Part shown: in pieces, positions 51,375 to 59,661 of the stretch
How the letters are laid out: each line of letters opens with the position of its first letter
Numbering within the stretch: the first letter of the stretch is position 1
From: Mycobacterium sp. 155
Lineage (GTDB): Bacteria; Actinomycetota; Actinomycetes; Mycobacteriales; Mycobacteriaceae
Direction of reading: 5' to 3'
DNA: 64,000 nt
Assembly: GCF_000373905.1 (NCBI RefSeq)
Contig: NZ_KB892705.1
Span: forward strand, 2,437,020-2,501,019
The notes under the pieces: model-generated
The model's input: only the letters and a program-made list of their open reading frames with translations
Databases searched by the model: none
What the model was told of the DNA's origin: nothing
Made by a program: the position numbers and the translations under genes

Positions 51375-52760
51375 ATGGCTGACCTGCCCTTCGGCTTCTC
51401 CGCCGGGGACGACCCCGAGCGCGACAAGCGCAAGAAAGACCCAGATCCGGGATCCGGATCCGGCCCTGGCTCTGATCCGTTCGGTTTCGGCGCCGGGGGC
51501 GCCGGCTTCGATATGGGTGACCTGGGCCAGATCTTCACCAAGCTCGGCGAGATGTTCAGCGGAGCAGGCACAGCGATGGCCGGCGGCGGTCAGTCCGGCC
51601 CGGTGAACTACGACCTGGCCCGCCAGTTGGCGTCGAACTCGATCGGCTTCGTCGCCCCGGTGCCCGACCAGACCAAAGGCGCCGTCGCCGACGCGGTCCG
51701 GCTTGCCGAAACCTGGCTTGACGGTGTCACGGCACTGCCTGCCGGAACCAGCCACACGGTCGCGTGGACGCCGAGCGATTGGCTCGACAACACGATGGAC
51801 ACCTGGAAGCGGCTCTGCAATCCGGTGGCCGAGCAGATTTCGACTGTGTGGGCTTCTGCGTTGCCCGAGGAAGCCCAGAGTATGGCGGGCCCGCTGCTGG
51901 CGATGATGTCGCAGATGGGCGGCATGGCCTTCGGTTCGCAGCTCGGCCAGGCCTTGGGCAAGTTGTCTCGGGAGGTGCTGACCTCGACCGACATCGGACT
52001 GCCGCTGGGCCCCAAAGGGGTGGCCGCGCTCATGCCGGAGGCCATCGAATCGCTCTCGGAGGGCCTGGAGCGCCCGCGCAGCGAGATCCTGACGTTCCTG
52101 GCTGCCCGAGAAGCCGCGCATCACCGGCTGTTCAGCCACGTGCCGTGGCTCTCCAGTCAGTTGCTGGGCGCAGTCGAGGCGTTCGCCAAGGGCATGAAGG
52201 TCGACATGTCGGGCATGGAGGATCTCGCTAAGGGGTTCAACCCGGCCTCGTTGTCAGATCCGTCCGAGATGGAGCAGCTGCTCAGCCAGGGCATGTTCGA
52301 ACCCAAAGCAACACCCGAGCAGGAAGCCGCCTTGGAGCGGCTGGAAACCCTGCTCGCGTTGATCGAGGGCTGGGTGCAGACCGTGGTGTCCGCGGCACTG
52401 GGTGACCGGATTCCCGGCACCGAGGCGCTGTCCGAGATGCTGCGCCGACGGCGGGCCACCGGCGGCCCGGCCGAGCGAACCTTCGCCACGCTCGTCGGCC
52501 TGGAACTGCGGCCGCGCAAGATGCGCGAGGCAGCAGCGCTGTGGGAACGGCTGACCGAGGCGGTTGGCTCCGACGCCCGCGACGGCGTATGGCAACATCC
52601 CGACCTGCTGCCCGACGCGTCCGATCTCGACGAACCCGCCGGTTTCATCGACCGGGTGATCGGCGGCGACATCAGTGGAATCGACAGTGCGTTCGAGCAA
52701 GCGATCGCCGATCTGCAGAAGGAACAGGGCGAGGGTCCCGAACGCCCCGACGAGTCCTGA
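51375..52760 (+). CDS. Zincin-like zinc-dependent metalloprotease family (Rv3195-type)
   Basis: 461 residues from ATG 51375 (MADLPFGFSAGDDPERDKRK); GTG 51357 is an alternative. The first 60 residues are polar/Gly-rich. The core carries the DUF2342 pattern with an HExxH-like site in FLAAREAAHHRLFSHVPWL (about residue 240-258), and further VQTVVSAALGDRIPGTEALSEMLRRRR and LELRPRKMREAAALWERLTE. The family is named zinc-dependent metalloprotease by fold; activity has not, to my knowledge, been well shown. Cytoplasmic: no signal peptide. Confidence 0.9.
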   Translation: MADLPFGFSAGDDPERDKRKKDPDPGSGSGPGSDPFGFGAGGAGFDMGDLGQIFTKLGEMFSGAGTAMAGGGQSGPVNYDLARQLASNSIGFVAPVPDQTKGAVADAVRLAETWLDGVTALPAGTSHTVAWTPSDWLDNTMDTWKRLCNPVAEQISTVWASALPEEAQSMAGPLLAMMSQMGGMAFGSQLGQALGKLSREVLTSTDIGLPLGPKGVAALMPEAIESLSEGLERPRSEILTFLAAREAAHHRLFSHVPWLSSQLLGAVEAFAKGMKVDMSGMEDLAKGFNPASLSDPSEMEQLLSQGMFEPKATPEQEAALERLETLLALIEGWVQTVVSAALGDRIPGTEALSEMLRRRRATGGPAERTFATLVGLELRPRKMREAAALWERLTEAVGSDARDGVWQHPDLLPDASDLDEPAGFIDRVIGGDISGIDSAFEQAIADLQKEQGEGPERPDES

Positions 52761-52812
52761 GGCCTGTGGATAACTGACCGGGCGGTGCCTCGGGTCGTGG
52801 CAGAGTCATGTC

Positions 52813-53658
52813 ATGACGACGCGGTATGTGCTGGCAGCCGGTCGGCCCGTGCTGCTGCGGCCCGACGGAACAGTCCAGGTGGGCTGGGACCCCCGTCGCG
52901 CGGTGCTCGTCCGCCCGCCCGGGTCGATGACGCAAGCCCAGCTCGCCGGACTGCTGCGCACCCTGCAGGGCAGTGGCGCCTCCCGAGACGAACTTGCCGC
53001 TGCTGCAACACAATTCAAATCGGCCGAGGCCGTCGATGAGGTGATTCGCGCGTTGACCGACGCGGGCATCGTCACCGTCGAATCACCGCACCCGTCACGC
53101 ACCGCATCGGTGCGCATCCACGGCCGGGGACCGCTCTCGGAACTGCTTACCAGCTCCTTGCGCTGCTCGGGCGCACGGGTCCGGCACACCAGCCGACCGC
53201 ACGCAGCGGCCGTACCCGATGCCACCGACCTCGTGGTACTCGCCGACTACCAAGTCACCGAACCACGGATGGTGCGCGAACTGCACGAGGCTCGGGTTGC
53301 ACATCTGCCGGTGCGGCTGCGCGACGGCGCCGGATTGGTCGGCCCGCTCGTCATCCCGGGGTTGACAAGTTGCCTGCAGTGCGCCGACCTGCACCGCAGC
53401 GAGCGGGACGCGGCATGGCCGGCCCTCGCGGCGCAGCTGCGCGGCACGGTCGGTACCGCCGGGCGCGCGACGATCCTGGCCACCGCGGCGCTGGCGCTGC
53501 GCCAGATAGATCTGGTGATCCAGGCAGTAAGGGAGGCCGATGCGCCGCGACGCGCCCCCGCACCGCCGCCGACGCTGGACACCACGCTCGAACTCGACGC
53601 CGACGGCTACTCGATCACCGCGCGTCGTTGGTCACGCCACCCTGACTGTCCGTGTTGA
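52813..53658 (+). CDS. TOMM cyclodehydratase (E1-like/ocin-ThiF)-type protein, orphan
   Basis: 281 residues from ATG 52813. The N-terminal 85 residues look like a leader-peptide-binding winged fold (VLVRPPGSMTQAQLAGLLRT, AVDEVIRALTDAGIV). The rest is E1-like: VVLADYQVTEPRMVRELHEA, then GPLVIPGLTSCLQCADLHRSERDAAWPALA with CxxC-type cysteines, and the C-terminal zinc-cysteine end HPDCPC. This is the form of cyclodehydratase C-proteins in azol(in)e-peptide pathways, but there is no YcaO or precursor gene in the block. It corresponds to Rv3196 by position. Its substrate is unknown. Confidence 0.8.
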   Translation: MTTRYVLAAGRPVLLRPDGTVQVGWDPRRAVLVRPPGSMTQAQLAGLLRTLQGSGASRDELAAAATQFKSAEAVDEVIRALTDAGIVTVESPHPSRTASVRIHGRGPLSELLTSSLRCSGARVRHTSRPHAAAVPDATDLVVLADYQVTEPRMVRELHEARVAHLPVRLRDGAGLVGPLVIPGLTSCLQCADLHRSERDAAWPALAAQLRGTVGTAGRATILATAALALRQIDLVIQAVREADAPRRAPAPPPTLDTTLELDADGYSITARRWSRHPDCPC

Positions 53659-53700
53659 AAACGTACGCTGCCGCTGAATTGTGGCTCGTTCAGCGCCGTC

Positions 53701-55035
53701 GTGGATGATGGACTGGTGTCTGACATCAAACGGGGAAGCGTCGCACGCAACGCCAAGCTCGCGGGCTTGGCGGGCGGCATGGCCGGCCGGGCGGCGCTCG
53801 GCTTGGGCAAACGCCTGACCGGTAAGTCCAAAGACGAGGTCACCGCCGAGTTGATGGACAAGGCCGCACAGCAATTGTTCACCGTGCTGGGTGAGCTCAA
53901 GGGCGGCGCGATGAAGGTCGGACAGGCCCTTTCGGTGATGGAAGCCGCCATACCTGAGCAGTATGGCAAACCGTATCGCGAGGCACTGACCAAGCTGCAG
54001 AAGGACGCTCCCCCATTGCCGGCAGCGAAGGTGCACCGGGTGCTCGACGGCCAACTGGGCACTAAGTGGCGGGACCGGTTCACCTCGTTCGACGACGCTC
54101 CGGTCGCCTCGGCGAGCATCGGCCAGGTGCACAAGGGCATTTGGTCCGACGGCCGCGAGGTAGCGATCAAGATCCAGTACCCGGGCGCCGACGAGGCGCT
54201 GCGCGCCGACTTGAAGACCATCCAACGACTCGTCAGCGTGTTCAAACAGCTGGCGCCCGGCGCCGACATCCAGGGCATCGTCGATGAACTCACCGAGCGC
54301 ACCGAGATGGAACTGGACTACCGGCTGGAAGCTGAAAACCAGCGCGCCTTCGCCAAGGCGTACCGCAACGATCCGCACTTCGCCGTACCCGCCGTAGTCG
54401 CCAGCGCGCCCAAAGTCGTCATCGCGGAATGGATGGACGGCATCCCCATGTCGGTGATCATCCGCGGCGGTACCCCCGAACAGCGCGACCTCATGGGTAC
54501 TCGCTTGAGCGAACTGACCTTCGACGCGCCTGCGCGGCTGGAGATGATGCACGGCGACGCGCACCCGGGCAACTTCATGCTGCTGCCTGACGGCCGTATG
54601 GGTGTCATCGACTTCGGCGCCGTCGCCCCGATGCCCGGCGGATTCCCGTCCGCGTTGGGGCGGACGATCCGGCTGGCCCGCGACCAGAACTACGATCAGC
54701 TGCTGCCCGCGATGGAGGAAGCCGGATTCATCCAACGGGGCCAACAAGTTTCGGTTCAGGAAATCGACGACATGCTGCGCCAGTACGTCGAGCCGGTCGA
54801 GGTCGACGTGTTCCACTACACGCGTCGCTGGATCCAGCGCATGGCAGCGGGTCAGTTGGACAACTCGGTGGCACAGCTCAAGATGGCCCGCCAGCTCGAC
54901 CTGCCGGTCAATCTGGCCATCCCGCTGCGCGTGATCGCCTCGACTATCGCCATCTGCTGTCAGCTTGATGCCCATGTGCCGGTGAAATCCATTGCCACCG
55001 CACTGGTTCCGGGATTCGCGGAAGAAGCTGCCTGA
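53701..55035 (+). CDS. ABC1/UbiB-family atypical kinase (Rv3197-type)
   Basis: 444 residues from ATG 53701 (MDDGLVSDIKRGSVARNAKL); GTG 53716 is an in-frame alternative. Family marks in order: KxGQ motif GGAMKVGQALSVMEAAIPEQ (about residue 75), Ala-rich loop PVASASIGQVHKG, lysine in VAIKIQYPGADEAL, ExD motif in ELTERTEMELDYRLEAEN, catalytic HGDAHPGNFMLLPDGRMG and the metal site VIDFGAVAPMPGG. UbiB-type ATPases support quinone or lipid metabolism; the mycobacterial one has been linked to macrolide tolerance along with its neighbour whiB7. It converges with whiB7. Confidence 0.93.
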   Translation: MDDGLVSDIKRGSVARNAKLAGLAGGMAGRAALGLGKRLTGKSKDEVTAELMDKAAQQLFTVLGELKGGAMKVGQALSVMEAAIPEQYGKPYREALTKLQKDAPPLPAAKVHRVLDGQLGTKWRDRFTSFDDAPVASASIGQVHKGIWSDGREVAIKIQYPGADEALRADLKTIQRLVSVFKQLAPGADIQGIVDELTERTEMELDYRLEAENQRAFAKAYRNDPHFAVPAVVASAPKVVIAEWMDGIPMSVIIRGGTPEQRDLMGTRLSELTFDAPARLEMMHGDAHPGNFMLLPDGRMGVIDFGAVAPMPGGFPSALGRTIRLARDQNYDQLLPAMEEAGFIQRGQQVSVQEIDDMLRQYVEPVEVDVFHYTRRWIQRMAAGQLDNSVAQLKMARQLDLPVNLAIPLRVIASTIAICCQLDAHVPVKSIATALVPGFAEEAA

Positions 55036-55106
55036 CACTGGGGCAGGCGGGGCTATGACCGTGGGACGGACGAGGCGCGGACGGACGGGATGGACCTGCC
55101 GCGGCA

Positions 55107-55418
55107 TCACGCCGCGGCCGGATTGCTTCCGACGTCCTTACGCGGGCGGCCACGCGGCCGTTTCCGGGCGACGATGCTGCCGCGGTCGAGGATTTCACCG
55201 CCCCACACCCCCCACGGCTCCTGCCGCTCCAACGCTGCGGCCAGGCACTCGTTGCGGATCGGACAGTCCGCGCACAACGCCTTGGCGCGCTCGAGGTCGA
55301 CGGGGCTCTCGGCGAACCACAGATCCGGATCCTCGAGGTGGCACGGCACCGCCGGCAGTCGCTTCTCGCATGTCACCGGCGTGAACCCCGTCTCCGGAGC
55401 GTTCATCGCAATGGACAT
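55107..55418 (-). CDS. whiB7: WhiB7 antibiotic-response transcription factor
   Basis: 103 residues from ATG 55418 (MSIAMNAPETGFTPVTCEKR), eight bases after AGGGG; ATG 55424 is possible. Four iron-sulfur cysteines: VPCHLEDPDLWF, then LCADCPIRNECLAAAL (C-x2-C-x5-C). The EPWGVWGGE turn and the C-terminal AT-hook KRPRGRPRKD are the WhiB7 marks. It binds the sigma factor SigA and A/T-rich sites before weak -35 boxes and turns on drug efflux, ribosome protection and its own gene. The long leader upstream is described separately. Confidence 0.96.
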   Translation of the reverse strand: MSIAMNAPETGFTPVTCEKRLPAVPCHLEDPDLWFAESPVDLERAKALCADCPIRNECLAAALERQEPWGVWGGEILDRGSIVARKRPRGRPRKDVGSNPAAA

Positions 55419-55436
55419 GTGCATATCCCCTGCTTC

Positions 55437-55487
55437 CTGGTCGTAGATTTCGGCGATCGATCTGTCTTGTGATGGATCTACGACCAG
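55437..55487 (-). promoter_or_regulatory. Inverted repeat just before whiB7
   Basis: A 12-bp perfect inverted repeat (CTGGTCGTAGAT at 55437-55448 and its complement at 55476-55487) with a 27-base loop, ending 13 bases before the whiB7 ATG region. It can fold in the leader RNA and may compete with the upstream hairpin or cover the start site. Confidence 0.5.
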
Positions 55488-55510
55488 ATTCCTCGGGGAA
55501 ACCGACAAAT

Positions 55511-55548
55511 ATGGCCACGGATCCGGTTGACTGCGGGTCCGTGGCCAT
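55511..55548 (-). terminator. Attenuator-type hairpin in the whiB7 leader
   Basis: 14-bp stem: 55511-55524 with 55535-55548, one G-U pair, arms centred on ATGGCCACGG. On the minus strand the stem is followed by ATTTGTCGGTTT, a loose U-rich stretch. It stands 18 bases past the stop of the upstream short frame, the order expected for a translation-controlled terminator. Confidence 0.65.
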
Positions 55549-55566
55549 TAGGCGGTGACGAGAGCT

Positions 55567-55827
55567 CTACCTAGGAGCGCTCCAATCCACGGACGCGCGG
55601 AGCACGGCGGCGGGGCGGCGCTTGCGCTGCGGGGCAATGCCCGCGACGGGCGGCCACACGGCGTTGGCGACGGGCAGATGCCGCTCGGCCGGGACCGCAG
55701 CAGCGGCGACCATGCCAACACGGGCAACGGCCGCCAACCCAGCATGGGCAGGGGCTACGGCATAGCTGGTACGGAAGGAGGGCATGCTTGTGACCGCGAC
55801 ACCGCTGACTTTGATGTTGCTAATCAT
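55567..55827 (-). CDS. Upstream open frame in the whiB7 leader
   Basis: 86 codons from ATG 55827 (MISNIKVSGVAVTSMPSFRT), nine bases after a perfect GAAGGAGG; an ATG at 55836 is too close to it. The product is Ala/Pro/Val-rich and ends DWSAPR, with no known domain. Its stop lies just before the hairpin at 55511-55548. It is probably a translated sensor: slow ribosomes on it would alter folding and let transcription reach whiB7. A strong ribosome site makes real translation likely; a stable protein product need not exist. Confidence 0.6.
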   Translation of the reverse strand: MISNIKVSGVAVTSMPSFRTSYAVAPAHAGLAAVARVGMVAAAAVPAERHLPVANAVWPPVAGIAPQRKRRPAAVLRASVDWSAPR

Positions 55828-55895
55828 TTCGGGCATCCTCCTTCCATCTCGTCACCAGAGTTATTGACTTTGAGGCTAAAGCCTAACAGCCAATT

Positions 55896-55911
55896 ATGAC
55901 AACCTATTTTC
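55896..55911 (-). promoter_or_regulatory. WhiB7-type autoregulated promoter element
   Basis: On the minus strand AAAATAGGTTG (rc of 55900-55910), close to the A/T-rich-then-GGTTG pattern of WhiB7-controlled promoters. It lies 25 bases from the end of uvrD2 and about 480 bases before whiB7, so the transcript has a long leader. I cannot fix the -10 hexamer with confidence. Confidence 0.5.
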
Positions 55912-55934
55912 TACCTGCGGTTTTGGCGTGATCT

Positions 55935-58055
55935 TTACGATTTCTGACGGCCCTTCACCAATGCCAGTACATCGGCGCCGTACTGCTCGAGCTTGCGGGC
56001 ACCGATGCCGGGGATGGACACCAGAGCAGCGTCGTCAGTGGGTTGCGACTCGGCGATGGCGATCAGCGTGTTGTCGGTGAACACGACGTAGGCCGGGACC
56101 TTCATCTCCTTGGAGACGCGCAGCCGCCAGTCTTTGAGCTCGGTCAGCAACTCCTCATCGAGGTTGGCCGGACACGTTTCGCAGCGCCGCAGCATGATCG
56201 CCGGTGACGTGGTCAGGGTGGCGTTGCATACCCGGCAGCGCGGAGTGGCGCCGCGTTGGCGGCGGTTGCGGTCGGGGGCGGCCGGTGTGCTCGAGAGCTG
56301 AGGCGCGATGCCGTTGAGAAAGCGCGACGGCCGTCGCCCCTGTCGCCCGCCCGGAGTACGGGCCAGCGCCCAACTCAACGCCAGGTGTATCCGCGCCCGG
56401 GTCACCCCGACGTAGAGCAGCCGGCGTTCTTCCTCCACCGGCTCACTGTCCGGGCCGTGTGTCAGGGCGTGCGAAATCGGTAGCGTGCCATCCGCTAGAC
56501 CGACCAGGAACACCGCGTCCCATTCCAGGCCCTTGGCCGCGTGCAGGGACGCCAACGTCACGCCCTGCACAACCGGTGGGTGCCGGGCGTCGGCGCGTTG
56601 ACGCAGTTCGGCGACCAGGGTTCGCATATCCAGGTCGGGACGCAGCGCGACCTCCTCGTCGACGAGTTCGGCCAGTGCGCCGAGCGCTTCCCAGCGCTCG
56701 CGGGCCCGGGTACCTGCGGGAGGTTCGGCCGTCAAACCGAGTGGCTCGAGCAGTTGGCGCACCAGCGCGGCCAGATCGTCGGTTTCGGCACCGCGCTCGG
56801 CGCTGCGCTGCAACGCCACCAGGGCCTGGCGGATCTCCTGACGGCTGAAGAAGCCCTCGCCACCACGCACCTGGAAGGCGATCCCAGCCTCGGTCAGCGC
56901 CTCCTCGTACACCTCAGATTGAGCATTGATCCGGTACAGCACCGCGATTTCGGCAGGCGCCGTTCCCGATTCGATCAGCTTCTTGATCGAGCGGGCCACC
57001 GCAGTAGCCTCGGCGACCTCGTCGGGGTGTTCGGAAAAGGTCGGCGCGGGGCCGGGATCGCGTTGCCCCACCAGATGCAACTTGCTACCCGCCATGCGGC
57101 CCCGCGCAGCGGCGATCACCCGGTTGGCCAGCGACACCACCTGCGGGGTGGACCGGTAGTCACGCTCCAGGCGCACCACCGCGGCGTCGGGAAACCGCCG
57201 CGAGAAGTCGAGTAGATACCGCGGCGTGGCGCCGGTGAACGAGTAGATGGTCTGGTTGGCGTCACCGACGACGGTGAGATCGTCACGATCCCCGAGCCAG
57301 GCGTCGAGCACCCGCTGCTGTAGCGGGGTGACATCCTGATATTCGTCGACGACGAAGCAGCGGTAGCGGTCGCGGAACTCCTGCGCGACGGCGGAGTCGT
57401 TCTCGATGGCCGCGGCCGTGTGCAGCAGCAGATCGTCGAAGTCCAGCAGCGTGGTGTCGTCGCGGCGGGCCTTGAGTGACTCGTAGCCCGCGTAGACAGC
57501 AGACACCCTCGCCGCGTCGAACGGTATGTCGCGGCCGACCTCGGCGACGGCTGCGGGATATCCCTCCGGCGTGATCAAAGATGCTTTGGCCCATTCGATT
57601 TCGCCGGCCAGGTCTCGCACGTCGTCAGTACTGGTCTGCATGCCCGACCGGCTGGCGGCCTGAGCGACGACGGAGAACTTGCTGTCGAGCAACTCCCAGC
57701 CGGTGGTACCGACCAGGCGCGGCCAGAAGTACTGCAGTTGCCTGCGGGCCGCCGCGTGGAACGTCACCGCCTGGACAGTGCCGGTGGGCACCCCGGACTC
57801 CTGTCCGAGCGCCCGCAACCGGCCTCGCATCTCCCCCGCCGCACGAGCGGTGAAGGTCACCGCGAGTACCTGGCTGGCCGCGACATGCCCGGCGGCGACG
57901 AGGTGCGCGATCCGGCGGGTGATGGTGCGGGTCTTTCCGGTACCCGCGCCGGCCAGCACACACACCGGGCCGCGCGCGGCGAGCACGGCCTCGCGTTGTT
58001 CATCGTCGAGATCGTCCAGGGTTGCGACGGGGGCCTGCGACGACATGGGGTCCAT
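55935..58055 (-). CDS. uvrD2: ATP-dependent DNA helicase UvrD2
   Basis: 706 residues if started at ATG 58055; 58046 ([20 protein letters not shown]) and 58106 are in frame and none has a good ribosome site. Superfamily 1 motifs: Walker [94 protein letters not shown]. After the motor comes the four-cysteine motif (CRVCNATL ... CETC) and a C-terminal HRDC domain ([33 protein letters not shown]), the mark of actinobacterial UvrD2. It is essential in M. tuberculosis. Confidence 0.95.
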   Translation of the reverse strand: MDPMSSQAPVATLDDLDDEQREAVLAARGPVCVLAGAGTGKTRTITRRIAHLVAAGHVAASQVLAVTFTARAAGEMRGRLRALGQESGVPTGTVQAVTFHAAARRQLQYFWPRLVGTTGWELLDSKFSVVAQAASRSGMQTSTDDVRDLAGEIEWAKASLITPEGYPAAVAEVGRDIPFDAARVSAVYAGYESLKARRDDTTLLDFDDLLLHTAAAIENDSAVAQEFRDRYRCFVVDEYQDVTPLQQRVLDAWLGDRDDLTVVGDANQTIYSFTGATPRYLLDFSRRFPDAAVVRLERDYRSTPQVVSLANRVIAAARGRMAGSKLHLVGQRDPGPAPTFSEHPDEVAEATAVARSIKKLIESGTAPAEIAVLYRINAQSEVYEEALTEAGIAFQVRGGEGFFSRQEIRQALVALQRSAERGAETDDLAALVRQLLEPLGLTAEPPAGTRARERWEALGALAELVDEEVALRPDLDMRTLVAELRQRADARHPPVVQGVTLASLHAAKGLEWDAVFLVGLADGTLPISHALTHGPDSEPVEEERRLLYVGVTRARIHLALSWALARTPGGRQGRRPSRFLNGIAPQLSSTPAAPDRNRRQRGATPRCRVCNATLTTSPAIMLRRCETCPANLDEELLTELKDWRLRVSKEMKVPAYVVFTDNTLIAIAESQPTDDAALVSIPGIGARKLEQYGADVLALVKGRQKS

Positions 58056-58133
58056 GATGGCAGCCACAGGCGACATGAGCAGGCATCCGGTGCCGGGACG
58101 CCGCATGTCGGGCCTGTGACCAGCGGAGATCAG

Positions 58134-59084
58134 TTATGCATAAGTGGCGGTCGCGGTGGCGTGAACGGCGCCCGCACCCGACACCACGCTGAGTCTTACC
58201 GTGGTGTCGCCGTCGCCCTGCCCATTTCGCTCCTCACGTGCGCAGGGTTCCTTTCGCTCCTCACGTGCGCCCGGTTCATCTCGCTCCTCACGTGCGCCCG
58301 GTTCCCCCTGCACCCGGATCCGGTCACCCAGGAAAACCGGGCGACGCAACCGGAAGTCGAACCGAGCCACACTGCGCCGCGGTCCGTGCGCCCGCAGCAG
58401 TTCGGCCATGTAGATCGCCAGCAACGGACCGTGCACCACGAGCGCCGGGAACCCTTCGGTGCCCGTGGTGTACGGCTCGTCGTAGTGGATGCGGTGGGCG
58501 TTGGCGGTCAGCGCACTGAACCTGAACAGCAGCGCGGGATTGGGTACCGGCTCAGCTGCCCACGGAGTCGATTGCGCGGCAAGAGGTTCGGTGGTGCGGG
58601 TGAACGACGTGGCGGTTCCCGCGTCGCTGCGATACACCAGGTCCTGCTCCTCGACCAGGCGCACCGCCGGACCCTGGCGGTAGCTACTGCGCACGGTGAC
58701 GAACAACAGTTCACCGGTACTGCCGTGTTTGACAGCGGTGCCCGTGACCTCGGAACGACGCACGGCCGACTCCCCCAACAGCAACGGAGAACTGATCGAT
58801 ATCCGGCCCCCGGCGAACATGCGGCGGCGGTTCGGGATCGGCGGCAGGAAGTGGCCGTCGTGGGGATGCCCATCGGCTCCGAGCTCGACTGTTCTCGGCC
58901 ATTCGGGAAAGTAGATCCACTGCCACAGCGGCGGTAGTGCGGAGCCGACGGCGAAGCGGTCGTCGAGGTCGAGGGTCGCGGCCAGATCTGTGGCTTGCTT
59001 GGGGGCCAGCGGATCCGACGATTCGACCGGCTCGGGCGACCAATCGGCGATGTAGCGCAGCGTGTCTGAGGTCTCAAAAGACAT
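58134..59084 (-). CDS. MaoC/mesaconyl-CoA hydratase-like double hot-dog protein
   Basis: 316 residues from ATG 59084 after AGGAGTCGAC. N-half FAS1-like dehydratase (DDRFAVGSALPPLWQWIYFP, PPIPNRRRMFAGGRISI), C-half with the hot-dog sequence HRIHYDEPYTTGTEGFPALV, VHGPLLAIYMAELLRAHGP, the position of the catalytic Asp/His. It should hydrate or dehydrate an acyl-CoA. A 27-bp unit is repeated three times near the end (58226-58306), adding three copies of about EPGAREERx to the protein. It is not part of the M. tuberculosis order at this place, so it is an insertion between uvrD2 and mrx1. Confidence 0.8.
   Translation of the reverse strand: MSFETSDTLRYIADWSPEPVESSDPLAPKQATDLAATLDLDDRFAVGSALPPLWQWIYFPEWPRTVELGADGHPHDGHFLPPIPNRRRMFAGGRISISSPLLLGESAVRRSEVTGTAVKHGSTGELLFVTVRSSYRQGPAVRLVEEQDLVYRSDAGTATSFTRTTEPLAAQSTPWAAEPVPNPALLFRFSALTANAHRIHYDEPYTTGTEGFPALVVHGPLLAIYMAELLRAHGPRRSVARFDFRLRRPVFLGDRIRVQGEPGAREERDEPGAREERKEPCAREERNGQGDGDTTVRLSVVSGAGAVHATATATYA
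58226..58306 (-). repeat. Three in-frame 27-bp tandem repeats
   Basis: Units 58226-58252, 58253-58279 and 58280-58306, each with the core TCGCTCCTCACGTGCGC and differing in a few end bases. They code for nine-residue repeats (EPGAREERK type) in the C-terminal part of the MaoC-like protein, in a loop of the hot-dog fold. Confidence 0.85.
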
Positions 59085-59331
59085 GTCGACTCCTCGAATC
59101 ACAGCGGCGGCGTACTCGGTCAACGCGTCGTCCCGGTGCTGCACCGAGCCGCGCTCCGAATACCATGCCAGCGCGCATCACCACTGTGACAGCCCCGCAG
59201 ACGAACACGCTACGGCGACAAGGAATCCAGGTATTCCGAGATCCAGTCATGCTCGGCCCTGTCCCAACACTGCATTAGCAACTTACCGCTGAGCAGGAAG
59301 CCACCGGCGGTTCGGCTACGTTGTGTGGACT

Positions 59332-59580
59332 ATGACTGCTACGTCCTCCGACCTGACCATGTACACGACCAGTTGGTGCGGCTACTGCCGGCGCCTGAAG
59401 ACAGCGCTGCGGGCCGAAGGCATCGGCTGGACCGAAATCGACATCGAGGCCGACCCCGCCGCCGCGGAGTTCGTGGGTTCGGTCAACGGAGGCAACCATG
59501 TGGTGCCGACGGTGAAGTTCGCCGACGGATCGACGCTGACCAACCCGAGCATCAAGCAGGTCAAGGCCAAATTGGGCTAG
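59332..59580 (+). CDS. mrx1: Mycoredoxin-1
   Basis: 82 residues from ATG 59332. Glutaredoxin fold: TMYTTSWCGYCRRLKTALRA with the CGYC active site (about residues 15-18), then IEADPAAAEFVGSVNGGNHV and VPTVKFADGSTLTNPS, the thiol-ligand groove. Mrx1 reduces mixed disulfides of proteins with mycothiol, using electrons from mycothione reductase. It matches Rv3198A in length, sequence and position. It diverges from the MaoC-like gene by about 250 bases. Confidence 0.95.
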   Translation: MTATSSDLTMYTTSWCGYCRRLKTALRAEGIGWTEIDIEADPAAAEFVGSVNGGNHVVPTVKFADGSTLTNPSIKQVKAKLG

Positions 59581-59591
59581 TCGCCGCTTCT

Positions 59592-59652
59592 CGCGAACAG
59601 ACGCTGCGGTCCGCGACACGCGGCTTTTCCGGTACCGCCGTGTCTGCTCGCG
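59592..59652. repeat. Intergenic hairpin repeat, copy C
   Basis: Arms CGCGAACAGACGCTGCGGT (59592-59610) and its near-complement at 59634-59652 (about 16 of 19 paired) lie between the converging ends of mrx1 and nudC. The left arm equals copy A at 2178, the right arm equals copy B at 47141. Probably a two-way terminator. Confidence 0.7.
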
Positions 59653-59661
59653 GTGAGAACG

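Noticed and set aside
53632..55110. 492-codon minus frame
   Set aside because: Antisense to the ABC1 kinase gene with all its motifs.
58226..58306. CRISPR-like array
   Set aside because: Repeats are direct, adjacent, have no spacers and stay in frame within a gene.
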